DNA of 64,000 nucleotides from Paenibacillus lautus NBRC 15380. Lineage in GTDB: Bacteria > Bacillota > Bacilli > Paenibacillales > Paenibacillaceae. The position numbers and the translations under genes were made by a program. The notes beneath the pieces are model-generated. The model did not search any database and had not been told where the DNA came from. It was given only the letters and a program-made list of their open reading frames with translations. This document shows positions 56,627-64,000 of this stretch, in pieces. How positions within the stretch are numbered: the first letter of the stretch is position 1; every line of letters starts with the position of its first letter. The DNA lies in NCBI RefSeq assembly GCF_004000945.1, contig NZ_BIMF01000004.1:1-64000 (forward strand), given 5' to 3'.

Positions 56627-57288
56627 CCCCGAAATTTTGCATAGGCCAAGTCGTAATCGGCGAAATCATGAACTTCCTCCAATACAACATCAACCCTGTC
56701 CTTCTTTTCCATTGCGGCATAACGCTTCTCATCGATCGGCTGCTTGATCCGGTTGCCCGTCGGCAGCTCGATGACAGCAAAATGCCTGGTGTCCTTTTTA
56801 TACGTTGTTTTATAAACCCCAACCAGCTTCACGTCGGTTTTGACCGTGACTTTGAGGTTGGCTAAATCCGATTCCGCCGTCTTTTTGTCCTTGAACGACT
56901 TAATGGTCTGCCAAGACGATAAACGGATATCATTGCGCTGATTCGCATCCGTGGTAAGCTCCGCATCCATGAATTGAAGCGTCCAAATGTTGTCCCCGGT
57001 AGCATAGTTGTTATCGTTAGGCAGAAGCTCGTTATCCGGCAGGACGGTCATATCGCCGCCTATCAAATCGCCAACGGTCCCTTCAACGATCCGGTAGTCC
57101 CAAGGCACGCGAGCAGAGGTTGAAGATACTTCCTCCGATCCGGTGTGGAACACCGTGGACCCATTGCCGGAGCAGGCACTCAGCGCCAAAACCATGAGGG
57201 ATAATAGGAGTGCCGCCAGAACGACCGGAGGTTTCCTCTTTCCCTTAGGAGCACCGCTATGCTGCCTTCTATCTTGTTTCAACTGCAT
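56614..57288 (-). CDS. Lipoprotein of the ATP-grasp operon (possibly DUF4247)
   Basis: A 224-aa secreted lipoprotein with a basic N-terminus and a lipobox (LALSAC, Cys near 39). The mature domain is beta-rich with a conserved-looking VEGTVGDLIGGDMTVLPDNELLPNDNNYATGDNIWTLQF stretch and C-terminal basic helices. I think it is a DUF4247-type protein but cannot confirm it. It starts immediately after the ligase stop (TAAATG). Confidence 0.82.
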   Translation of the reverse strand: MQLKQDRRQHSGAPKGKRKPPVVLAALLLSLMVLALSACSGNGSTVFHTGSEEVSSTSARVPWDYRIVEGTVGDLIGGDMTVLPDNELLPNDNNYATGDNIWTLQFMDAELTTDANQRNDIRLSSWQTIKSFKDKKTAESDLANLKVTVKTDVKLVGVYKTTYKKDTRHFAVIELPTGNRIKQPIDEKRYAAMEKKDRVDVVLEEVHDFADYDLAYAKFRGWAD

Positions 57289-58488
57289 TTATTTCACTCC
57301 CATTGCGATAAAATGGCTGGAATTACCCGTAATCAAACCGCCCGCCCGTCCCAGCAAACCGCAAGGGCTGCCATTCAGGACGAACAATCCTGTCAGTAAA
57401 TGAAAATGGCCTTCCGCCGTCTCGACGCGGGCCAGGTCTGCCCTCCGCTGATAGACCGTCGGAAACATGACGCTTGTATCGTACCCGTCCTGATCCTCTA
57501 CCTCGAGTTGTCCGGCCTGGTCGTACAGCTTGACAGAACCACCCTCGCGGCCGAACATCGACTTGGATACAAAGTTACCGGAGAATACCGGTTTGTTGTA
57601 TGTCGGCAGCATATAATTAACGATGGCTGCACGTTCTTTCTCATCGAACAAAAGACCCAGCTCATACATCCCCCACATGGCGGCAAGCAGTCCTTTGGAT
57701 TGCAGTAAAATGCTGTGCGGCGAGTTGAACAGCTGCAGCCGTCCCGTCTCGATGGCATAGGCAAGCGCATCTCCGCCATCATCGACGGACATCCACTCCT
57801 TCGGATATAGGGCAAACATCCGGTGAATCTCCCGGCCGTCGCCGTCCTTCAGCATGCCTTCGTCCACCCACAGATCAAGACAATCCACCAGCCGGATATC
57901 CAGCCCGCTGTGCCGAACCAATGCTTCGATCGTACCGGAGTCCTCTTTATGCTCGCCGTAAGCAATGCAGGCGGCCGTATCCGGACGCTCTGCCCCCCAC
58001 GCTTGTGCGACCAGCTCTTGCATCCGTTCGTTGGGAGAGAAGATGCCAGCCTGACGGCACATCCACGGCGTTGCAATGGAAGCCTCAACATAACCTGTAG
58101 GCGTGTCCGCATTCAGCTCCAGCAGCTTGATGCTGCCGTCATGGGCAATAGCAAAATCAAACCTGGCATATCGGCTGATCAATCCCTCTTCCGGCAGCGG
58201 ACATTCGTCCAGCATCTGCCACAGGACGGGCGGAATGCCAATTAAGGCGTAGATATGATGATTGCGATGAATATAACGAACGGTTTTGTCCAGCATGGCC
58301 CATAATACCGCAGCCGCTTCTTCCAGCTCACGATAGGTCTCTTGGCGTATGGTGACGATCTGGTCTATCCAGTAGGCTTCCCCTTCCAAATCCGCCCAGG
58401 TAAAGCCGAGCTCCGCGAGCTCCGATACGCGACCATCCCGATTGGGGTCAGGCTGTCCCGATACGGTGAATACGCTGTCGTGACTCAT
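57289..58488 (-). CDS. Glutathionylspermidine-synthase-like ATP-grasp ligase
   Basis: A 399-aa protein of the GSP_synth family (like YgiC/YjfC). RYARFDFAIAHDGSIKLLELNADTPTG (about 105-131) and the C-terminal ATP-grasp residues (KSMFGREGGSVKLY, GYLLGR-like GLLGRAGGLITGN near 377-389) give the fold. No amidase domain is present, so it should form amide bonds only. Known members in operons with DUF350 and ion channels have been proposed to tag peptides or proteins. Its gene overlaps the Gly-rich gene by 4 bases. Confidence 0.9.
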   Translation of the reverse strand: MSHDSVFTVSGQPDPNRDGRVSELAELGFTWADLEGEAYWIDQIVTIRQETYRELEEAAAVLWAMLDKTVRYIHRNHHIYALIGIPPVLWQMLDECPLPEEGLISRYARFDFAIAHDGSIKLLELNADTPTGYVEASIATPWMCRQAGIFSPNERMQELVAQAWGAERPDTAACIAYGEHKEDSGTIEALVRHSGLDIRLVDCLDLWVDEGMLKDGDGREIHRMFALYPKEWMSVDDGGDALAYAIETGRLQLFNSPHSILLQSKGLLAAMWGMYELGLLFDEKERAAIVNYMLPTYNKPVFSGNFVSKSMFGREGGSVKLYDQAGQLEVEDQDGYDTSVMFPTVYQRRADLARVETAEGHFHLLTGLFVLNGSPCGLLGRAGGLITGNSSHFIAMGVK

Positions 58489-59165
58489 CCTCCAAAACCG
58501 CCGGATCTGGAGCTTGATTTCGAACCCGATGAACTGAACCCGCTGGAATTGCCGCCAATACCGCCGGACTTCGACGACGTGGAGCGGCGCGTAATCGTAC
58601 CCGAAGAAGAAGTGGAGGTTTTCGGGCGAACATTGGAGTTCACCACCGGTTTATTCTGAAACGTACCACTCGAATACGTGCGGGGTTTGTAAGGCTTGCC
58701 GTTATTCGCATAATAACCGCGATGATTGTTGTACCATCCGCTGGATGAATAATAAGAACCATTGTTAAACAGCATGTGATAGAGCAGCAGATCATCCCAG
58801 CCGAAGCCGGAATTGTACCCGCCATAGTTGTTGACAATCGTGGTTCCGCCGCCCGAACCCGATCCTGCAGCGGCTCCTTCTACCGGCTCTTCCTGGAATT
58901 CTTCCTCACTAGGAAACGGAATGTTCCAATCCACATTCTTGTCAAAATACTTCTTCACTTCTTCTGTTGACCAGGATACCAGCTGCGGCTCTTCGGATGA
59001 GGTAACCGCTTCCGAAGCGAGGTCTTTCGCAGCCGCGCCCGATACCAGAAATGCGTTCGCCAACAAGGCGATGCCCAGCGAGCTCGACAAGACCCGAATC
59101 GGTTTGCCTTCCGGCGTCAGCCATTTGGATGTTGACTGATCTTTTTTGTCTTTTTCATTACTCAA
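58485..59165 (-). CDS. Gly/Ser-tailed membrane protein, candidate substrate of the ligase
   Basis: A 226-aa protein with one TM or signal segment (about 24-46; LSSSLGIALLANAFLVSGAAA), an acidic region (55-98), a Gly/Asn/Tyr-rich segment (99-155) and a Ser/Gly/Thr-rich tail ending SSSRSGGFGG. The low-complexity Gly-Gly end resembles the tail of YgiB/YjfM (DUF1190) proteins next to similar ligases. The tail is a plausible site for ligation. It is translationally coupled to the ligase (ATGA). Confidence 0.8.
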   Translation of the reverse strand: MSNEKDKKDQSTSKWLTPEGKPIRVLSSSLGIALLANAFLVSGAAAKDLASEAVTSSEEPQLVSWSTEEVKKYFDKNVDWNIPFPSEEEFQEEPVEGAAAGSGSGGGTTIVNNYGGYNSGFGWDDLLLYHMLFNNGSYYSSSGWYNNHRGYYANNGKPYKPRTYSSGTFQNKPVVNSNVRPKTSTSSSGTITRRSTSSKSGGIGGNSSGFSSSGSKSSSRSGGFGG

Positions 59166-59189
59166 GATGGTTTCTCCTTTCGGACAGAA

Positions 59190-59393
59190 TTAATCGTTCC
59201 GCATCGGAACGAGCAGAAGCTCCAGTTTGCCCGTGTCTACATTTAATCTGCCTTCAATCGTTTCATATTCCCGGCCGCCAACAACGATATAATTCACATG
59301 CTCCAGGGCAGCGACCATGTTCATCGTCCATGACCGTTCTTCAATCTGCACCAGCTCACCGTCCGGCCTCTTTTCAAACAAAATGACGTTCAT
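59190..59393 (-). CDS. Small hypothetical protein at the head of the ligase operon
   Basis: A 67-aa protein (MNVILFEKRPDGELVQIEERSWTMNMVAALEHVNYIVVGGREYETIEGRLNVDTGKLELLLVP) with a beta-rich fold. Function unknown. ATG 59393 has weak ribosome binding; a GTG 12 bases upstream (59405) is an alternative, with AAGGGG 10 bases before it. It lies 24 bases before the Gly-rich gene. Confidence 0.6.
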   Translation of the reverse strand: MNVILFEKRPDGELVQIEERSWTMNMVAALEHVNYIVVGGREYETIEGRLNVDTGKLELLLVPMRND

Positions 59394-59734
59394 CCCATTA
59401 TCCACTGTGTGTCTACCCCTTCCATCTAAGCAGTGAGTATTGATACGTGGTATATTCCGAATCGTTTCAAAAAATCTACGATGGGCTATCAACGCTTACC
59501 GCAGCGATTTTTCCAAAAGACGCAACCCATATAATAACACCGCTACTGATTATTTACACCTGCGAATTACCATTAAAAAATTGATGAAAACGAACATTCT
59601 GGCCATACAGTACCTGATTATTTACGTTTTATAAGGTGTAGCATCAAATTTCATGATGATCGTCTGTCTTGACATTGTCACTAGTGTCATACTTTAGAAT
59701 CGGTATCATTCCAGTCCAGAAAGGGGTTTTACCG
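59394..59734. other. Divergent intergenic region 59394-59734
   Basis: Holds the ligase-operon promoter (weak, TATTAT around 59535) and that of the imine-reductase-like gene. TTGACA (59669-59674) and TAGAAT (59695-59700) are 20 bases apart, with a CACTAGTG palindrome between them. The long spacer with a dyad is typical of MerR-type promoters. Confidence 0.45.
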
Positions 59735-60673
59735 ATGAATCCAAATCTTGATAGATCATCTCACGTTAACCATCAGCCCAATGCGAAGGCGAACAGTTCT
59801 GCTCTTACTTCAGTAACCGTGATCGGATTAGGCGCCATGGGCTCCAAGCTGGCCCGCACCTTCGTGAACAGCGGACATGACACCACCGTCTGGAACCGCA
59901 CACCTGATAAAGCCGCTGAACTTGTAGGTTTGGGTGCCTCCGGCGCTACGGAGATCGCAGATGCCATCGCCGCCAGTCCCCTCGTAGTCGTCTGTGTCCT
60001 GGATTACGATGCCGCCCGGCACATTCTCGAGCCTATTGGCGATAACCTTTCCGGCAAGGTTGTCGTAAATCTGACAACCGGCACTCCCGAGCAAGCCCGC
60101 ACGATGGGGACGTGGATGAGTAGCCTGGGCGCTGAATATCTGGATGGAGGCATCATGGCCGTCCCTTCCCTGATCGCCACACCTCATGCCGTCATACTCT
60201 ACAGCGGTTCAGAGACTGCGTACGGAACGTATGAACAGGTCTTGGACAGTTTAGGTACAAGTCACTATTTGGGACCTGATCCCGCCCTCGCCCCACTGAA
60301 TGACTTGGCACTGCTTAGCGGAATGTATGGGATGTTCGGCGGTTTTATCCATGCCGCGGCGCTTGCAGGCACCGAAGGAGCGAAGGCTTCAGACTTCACG
60401 ACTTCGCTGCTGATGCCTTTTCTGCAGGCCATGATGTCCACTCTGCCGGAGATGGCGAAGCAGATCGACTCCGGCGATTATACCGCCAAGGATGCGAGCC
60501 TGGCGATGCAAGCAGCTCACGACACCATCGGGGAGGTCAGCAGGGCACAGGGCGTCAGCCCCGAGCTGTTCACGCCGATTTATGAGCTGATGAAACGCCG
60601 GGTGGAAGGCGGTTTTGGCGGGGACGACTTCGCCAGCGTAATTGAACTGACCCGCAAGCGTCCATCGTCTTGA
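59735..60673 (+). CDS. Imine-reductase-like NAD(P)-dependent dehydrogenase
   Basis: A 312-aa protein of the beta-hydroxyacid dehydrogenase/6PGDH-like fold. N-terminal GLGAMGSKLARTFVNSGHDTTVWNRTPDKA (about 31-60) binds NADP (NR at the ribose-phosphate site). The C-terminal helical domain (about 190-312; GMYGMFGGFIHAAALAGTEGA) lacks the lysine of hydroxyacid dehydrogenases, with Asp in PLNDLALL where IREDs have Asp/Tyr. Substrate unknown. ATG 59735 follows AAAGGGG. Confidence 0.82.
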   Translation: MNPNLDRSSHVNHQPNAKANSSALTSVTVIGLGAMGSKLARTFVNSGHDTTVWNRTPDKAAELVGLGASGATEIADAIAASPLVVVCVLDYDAARHILEPIGDNLSGKVVVNLTTGTPEQARTMGTWMSSLGAEYLDGGIMAVPSLIATPHAVILYSGSETAYGTYEQVLDSLGTSHYLGPDPALAPLNDLALLSGMYGMFGGFIHAAALAGTEGAKASDFTTSLLMPFLQAMMSTLPEMAKQIDSGDYTAKDASLAMQAAHDTIGEVSRAQGVSPELFTPIYELMKRRVEGGFGGDDFASVIELTRKRPSS

Positions 60674-60770
60674 TCGGCATAAGAGAGAGATTAGCGGCAT
60701 GAGGCTAATGGCACATGCGAGACACATCGCGCTTTGGTGACCATGCGATGCGCTCTGGATCCCTCAACAC

Positions 60771-60818
60771 AAAAAGAAGCCTGGATCATCCCGTTGGGAA
60801 CGATCCAAGCTTCTTTTT
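60771..60818. terminator. Bidirectional terminator
   Basis: AAAAAGAAGC / GCTTCTTTTT with inner TGGATC/GATCCA pairing; serves the dehydrogenase gene and the convergent glutaredoxin gene. Confidence 0.88.
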
Positions 60819-60837
60819 CATTTCCATGAACCTTTAT

Positions 60838-61077
60838 TTATTCAATCAATTCCCTGATTTCCTGAAAGTTATCGGCAAATCCGATAAATACTTTTTCACC
60901 CATAACGATCGTAGGCACAATCTGTTTTCCCGTCAGACGTTTCACTTCTTCCGGATATTCCGGGTTCTGTGTACAATCATACTCCGTATACGGAACCTCC
61001 TGCTCCTTGAAGTAACGCTTGGCATGATGGCAATCGCTGCATGTGGGTATGGTATAGATTTTCAATGGTTCTGTCAT
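60838..61077 (-). CDS. Glutaredoxin-family protein
   Basis: A 79-aa thioredoxin-fold protein with the active site CSDC (about 13-16, IPTCSDCHHAKRYF) and cis-Pro in VPTIVMG. It reduces protein disulfides, perhaps with bacillithiol or by serving a thiol donor. ATG 61077 follows AAGGAG at 8 bases; the upstream GTG frame is less likely. It lies 23 bases after the lipoprotein gene, in one operon. Confidence 0.9.
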   Translation of the reverse strand: MTEPLKIYTIPTCSDCHHAKRYFKEQEVPYTEYDCTQNPEYPEEVKRLTGKQIVPTIVMGEKVFIGFADNFQEIRELIE

Positions 61078-61100
61078 ATCGATCACTCCTTAAGCGAAAT

Positions 61101-61973
61101 TTATTTTATCTCAACAACAAAGGGCACGGTCATCACTTCACCTTGATGCTGGAATTGTCCCCAGATTTTGTAGATGCCGCTGTGTGGAAAGGTAGTGGCA
61201 AATTCCGCTTTGGGTCCTGTGCTCTGCTCGTCCAGAGGATGCACATGGATGTACTGCTCCGCGTCTTCGGACAGAATGACAACGTGCCCGACTGCGCCCA
61301 GATAAGGCTCCAGATTGTTGATTCCTTGCTTGGTCTTTGCATCCTGAATATGATAGGCGAGCACGACCTCTTCATTCGATAAGGTATTGCTTAAGTTCAG
61401 TTCAATTTCCTTGCCGTTTACTTGTTTGATAAGGCTGGCATCCGGTTGAATCGGCGACGGTTCTCCTTCTTCTCCCTCAATCTGAACCCATTCGCTAAGC
61501 GTGGTCCCTCCAGCACCTGTAGGGACAAAATCTGCGAACAATTTATATTCGCCGCCAGCCGGGAATGTCGTGTTCACGGTAAATACGCCATTCTCCTTGT
61601 AATCCGGATGAATATGGTTGAAGAAAGACAAATCGCGATTCACGATGATCAGATGCAGGAGCTTCTCATGATTGACATCAAAATCCTGGACAGGTTTACC
61701 GTCTTTATCCGTAATTTGAATCGTCAGCTCCGATTCGGCGCCTGCCCTTGCCGGTTCATTCCATGTAAACGCTGCGTTGTAATGATCCGAGGCAGTTTCA
61801 TGCCCGCCAGCATGTTTACCGTGTCCGTTTGTTTCCTGGCTTTCGCTTTCCTGTTCATGGTTCCCGCCATGGCCGCCCGCATCAGGGGCCTGCTTCGCGT
61901 TATCGCATGCTGTCAACAATCCAAAAGCAAGTATGCCCGTTAAGGTTAGTATGGTGCCCTTCCTATTCAACAT
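61101..61973 (-). CDS. His-rich metal-binding lipoprotein
   Basis: A 290-aa lipoprotein with LLTAC (Cys near 23) and a His/Gly-rich segment (34-64: GHGG, HGKHAGGHE). Two similar beta-sandwich-like halves each contain a metal-like His pair (FFNHIHPDY near 118 and YIHVHPLDE near 243). This resembles YtkA/FixH-type or copper-binding extracellular proteins. The CsoR-like operator upstream fits copper handling, and glutaredoxin downstream fits thiol or metal stress. Confidence 0.82.
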   Translation of the reverse strand: MLNRKGTILTLTGILAFGLLTACDNAKQAPDAGGHGGNHEQESESQETNGHGKHAGGHETASDHYNAAFTWNEPARAGAESELTIQITDKDGKPVQDFDVNHEKLLHLIIVNRDLSFFNHIHPDYKENGVFTVNTTFPAGGEYKLFADFVPTGAGGTTLSEWVQIEGEEGEPSPIQPDASLIKQVNGKEIELNLSNTLSNEEVVLAYHIQDAKTKQGINNLEPYLGAVGHVVILSEDAEQYIHVHPLDEQSTGPKAEFATTFPHSGIYKIWGQFQHQGEVMTVPFVVEIK

Positions 61974-62039
61974 GGGCTATCACTCCAATCATTGGATATA
62001 CTGCAAGATGAATTTTCATTTTCACCCGCTTCTATATTT

Positions 62040-62069
62040 AGTATACCCCCCTATCCTATAATTAATCAA
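62040..62069 (-). promoter_or_regulatory. Promoter with CsoR-like C/G-tract operator
   Basis: TTGATT (62064-62069) and TATACT (62040-62045), 18 bases apart on the minus strand. The spacer contains TATACCCCCCTATCC (plus strand), one half of a CsoR/CstR-type box TATACCCCCTAGGGGGTATA; the other half is weak. Confidence 0.5.
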
Positions 62070-62093
62070 CTTTTTTCTGTTCGCTCCACGCAA

Positions 62094-62122
62094 ATAACAC
62101 CATGCAACCTGCATGGTGTTAT
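62094..62122 (-). terminator. Terminator of cobQ
   Basis: ATAACACCATGCA / TGCATGGTGTTAT perfect 13-bp stem, followed by a short UUU on the minus strand. Confidence 0.78.
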
Positions 62123-62167
62123 CTTCCTATTCATCATTATTACCCGAATGATTGGATGCATTCCTTA

Positions 62168-63802
62168 TCATGAATGCGTATAACCGATGATTTCATATAT
62201 TTTTTTCATATCCACATGGTTACGAACGACGTCCGCTACACGGTCAAATTCCGCAAATTTGCGTTCTTCTGCTTTGTACGTTTCCGAAATTGGCATCAGC
62301 CCCTTCTTCATCCGAATGCCGTTCAGCCAGGACCTGCGGAAGACATCATTGTCAAACAAGCCATGCAGATAACTTCCCCATATGCGGCCATCCGAAGTAG
62401 CTGTCCCTTCAACGTGCGGCTGAATATCTTCTGTCGCCTTTAAAGAATCTGTACCATCTGCTTCAATCGAAAAAAGCGGTCGGTATCCCGAGCCGTCAGC
62501 CAAGGCACTCCATTGCGTCACGCCCATATGAATTTCATAGGCCGTAATCGTCGAATCGGCCTCAGTGTCCGAAATAACGAACCTCAGAGGATGTTCCTGT
62601 AACAATTCCCCTTTCACCCGAACGGTCCTTTTGTGCTTTAAAAAGGAAGTCCGAATCGGCAGTAGTTCGAGCCCCTTCGCTTCCCGAACGCGCCCTTCGA
62701 CCGCATGCGGATCCGACAGCTGCTCGCCCAGCATTTGATATCCTCCGCAGATGCCAACCAGCTGCACATCCCGCTGCTGCGTCTGCCTCAAGATCGCATC
62801 GGCCAGCCCCCGATCCTGGAGGAACCCGAGGTCACTGATCGTATCCTTGGTGCCAGGCAAAATAATGACGTCCGGCGTGCCGAGTTCATCCGCTGATTGG
62901 ACGAAGCGAACGACAACATCCGGTTCCCAGCGCAGCGCATCAACATCCGTAAAATTCGAAATGCGCGGATACCGGATCACGACAATATCGAGGTCGCGTT
63001 GTTCCTGTCTTTGATATTGAAGCTCATCCAGCACAACCGAATCTTCTGCCTCGATTCGCATGTCCTGAATATAGGGGAGTACGCCTAGCACGGGAATGCC
63101 TGTCCGCTCTTCAAGCCAGTCCAGTCCCGGCTGAAGCAGCGCCAGATCCCCACGGAACTTGTTAATGATAAACCCTTTGACCCTGGCCGCTTCATGGGGC
63201 TCAAGCAGTTCAAGCGTACCTACAATGGAAGCGAACACGCCGCCGCGATCGATATCCGCAACCAGAATAACCGGCGAATCCGCCCATCCTGCCAAGTTCA
63301 TGTTAACAATGTCCCGATCCTTAAGATTGATCTCCGCCGGGCTTCCCGCGCCTTCCATAACAACGATGTCGTAACGCTCCCGTAGTCGATCCAGTGCATC
63401 CAACACAATCTCTTTGGCCTTCGGCAGGAACTGTGTCCGGTAATCCATCGCACTCATCTGCATTTGGGGCACGCCGTGGATCACAATTTGCGAAAACATG
63501 TCCTTTATCGGCTTGATCAGGATCGGATTCATGTCCGTTGTTGCGGCAATGCCGCAGGCTTCAGCCTGTACGCCCTGTGCTCTGCCGATCTCTTTGCCAT
63601 CCGGCGTCACGTAGGAATTAAGCGCCATGTTTTGCGATTTGTATGGAGCCGTGCGATAACCATCCTGTAGAAATATGCGGCATAGCGCTGTCGTTACGAT
63701 GCTTTTGCCTACATCCGAAGCGGTGCCCTGCAGCATGAGTACCGCTCCTTGTCCCTTCCTGATCTTCGTGGGTGTATCCCTTATGTATTCTGTTTCATTC
63801 AT
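62168..63802 (-). CDS. cobQ: Cobyric acid synthase (adenosylcobyrinate a,c-diamide amidase)
   Basis: Amidates side chains b, d, e and g of the corrin ring in B12 synthesis, with glutamine as the N donor. 544 aa. N-terminal P-loop-like GTASDVGKSIVTTALCR (about 26-42), YKSQNMALNS, DIDRGGVFASIVGT; C-terminal triad-type glutamine amidotransferase with Cys in GICGGYQMLG (near 335) and a His-Glu pair (SYLHGLFDN, around 490). ATG 63802 is preceded by an AAGGGTG site. B12 genes are not adjacent in this window. Confidence 0.96.
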   Translation of the reverse strand: MNETEYIRDTPTKIRKGQGAVLMLQGTASDVGKSIVTTALCRIFLQDGYRTAPYKSQNMALNSYVTPDGKEIGRAQGVQAEACGIAATTDMNPILIKPIKDMFSQIVIHGVPQMQMSAMDYRTQFLPKAKEIVLDALDRLRERYDIVVMEGAGSPAEINLKDRDIVNMNLAGWADSPVILVADIDRGGVFASIVGTLELLEPHEAARVKGFIINKFRGDLALLQPGLDWLEERTGIPVLGVLPYIQDMRIEAEDSVVLDELQYQRQEQRDLDIVVIRYPRISNFTDVDALRWEPDVVVRFVQSADELGTPDVIILPGTKDTISDLGFLQDRGLADAILRQTQQRDVQLVGICGGYQMLGEQLSDPHAVEGRVREAKGLELLPIRTSFLKHKRTVRVKGELLQEHPLRFVISDTEADSTITAYEIHMGVTQWSALADGSGYRPLFSIEADGTDSLKATEDIQPHVEGTATSDGRIWGSYLHGLFDNDVFRRSWLNGIRMKKGLMPISETYKAEERKFAEFDRVADVVRNHVDMKKIYEIIGYTHS

Positions 63803-63986
63803 CTTCTTCACCCTTCTCCCTGACTTAAACCGCTCACCCACATCATTATAGCAAACCGTCGTTAAAGGCGTTCTTCTCCCATGAAATCCAGATAAATTCC
63901 CTTGTACTTTGTCAGCCCGAAATGTTAACTATATAGAATAGCAGTATCGCATGTCCGTGTTGATTACCGAAAGGCGGAAACCAACC

Positions 63987-64000
63987 ATGAAGCCTGAACT
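63987..64000 (+). CDS. Start of a gene cut off by the window end
   Basis: ATG AAG CCT GAA, preceded by AAAGGCGG and a TATAGAAT-type -10 near 63933. Only four complete codons are visible, so the assignment rests on the ribosome site alone. Confidence 0.3.

Noticed and set aside
59669..59700. MerR operator at the imine-reductase gene
   Set aside because: The 20-base spacer and CACTAGTG palindrome are suggestive but the outer arms do not pair well; kept only as a comment in the intergenic entry.
63842..63986. Cobalamin riboswitch before cobQ
   Set aside because: The available 145 bases lack the B12-box; too short for the aptamer.

Overview
The window looks like chromosome of a low-GC Gram-positive, endospore-forming facultative anaerobe, most probably Paenibacillus. 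Indications are a T-box leader on metG, a Zur-YidD pair, YesM/YesN-type two-component sugar regulation, a Bacillus-type Fnr with C-terminal cysteines, a copper-amine-oxidase-N 'stalk' protein, a spore-cortex-type GH18 enzyme and AGGAGG-type ribosome binding sites. No tRNA, rRNA, CRISPR array, prophage or intact insertion sequence was seen; the only mobile-element trace is a decayed transposase fragment near 21.6 kb.

Layout. 0-3.5 kb: metG with T-box, yidD, zur. 3.5-14 kb: a large secreted stalk/PKD protein, a GH3 N-acetylhexosaminidase, and a sugar ABC importer whose operon continues into its own YesM/YesN sensor and regulator. 14-25.6 kb: an anaerobic block of pflA, pflB, adhE, fnr, a 52-residue membrane protein, nirC, nirD and nirB. 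25.6-33 kb: a hypothetical, an HxlR regulator, a uracil-DNA glycosylase-like protein, and a sugar-oxidation cluster (ThuA, isomerase, two Gfo/Idh/MocA dehydrogenases) divergent from an AraC regulator. 33-44 kb: a TerC-type manganese exporter behind a yybP-ykoY riboswitch, a TVP38 membrane protein, an MsrA-MsrB fusion, YitT, flavohemoglobin, a short Crp/Fnr protein, a possibly LexA-controlled hypothetical, YhgE/Pip and a GH18 enzyme. 44.4-52.6 kb: a six-gene membrane exopolysaccharide locus. 53.4-55 kb: an HPP-family transporter divergent from a GntR regulator with matching operators. 55.2-59.4 kb: a tightly coupled six-gene operon with a glutathionylspermidine-synthase-like ATP-grasp ligase, a Gly/Ser-tailed membrane protein, a lipoprotein, DUF350 and a potassium channel. 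59.7-64 kb: an imine-reductase-like dehydrogenase, glutaredoxin, His-rich lipoprotein, cobyric acid synthase and the first codons of a further gene.

How parts work together. Fnr boxes (TGTGA-N6-TCACA) lie 41.5 bp upstream of the inferred starts of pflB, adhE, nirB and hmp, so one oxygen-sensing regulator, encoded in the middle, probably drives mixed-acid fermentation, nitrite ammonification and NO detoxification. The adhE box also fits the NADH-sensing repressor Rex.

The two most interesting systems are the ATP-grasp/potassium-channel operon, whose Gly-rich C-terminal tail resembles a peptide-ligase substrate, and the exopolysaccharide locus, which combines a GT2 synthase, a nucleotide-sugar dehydrogenase, a HEAT-repeat membrane protein, two anchored TIM-barrel proteins and a receiver protein whose phospho-acceptor Asp is Glu.
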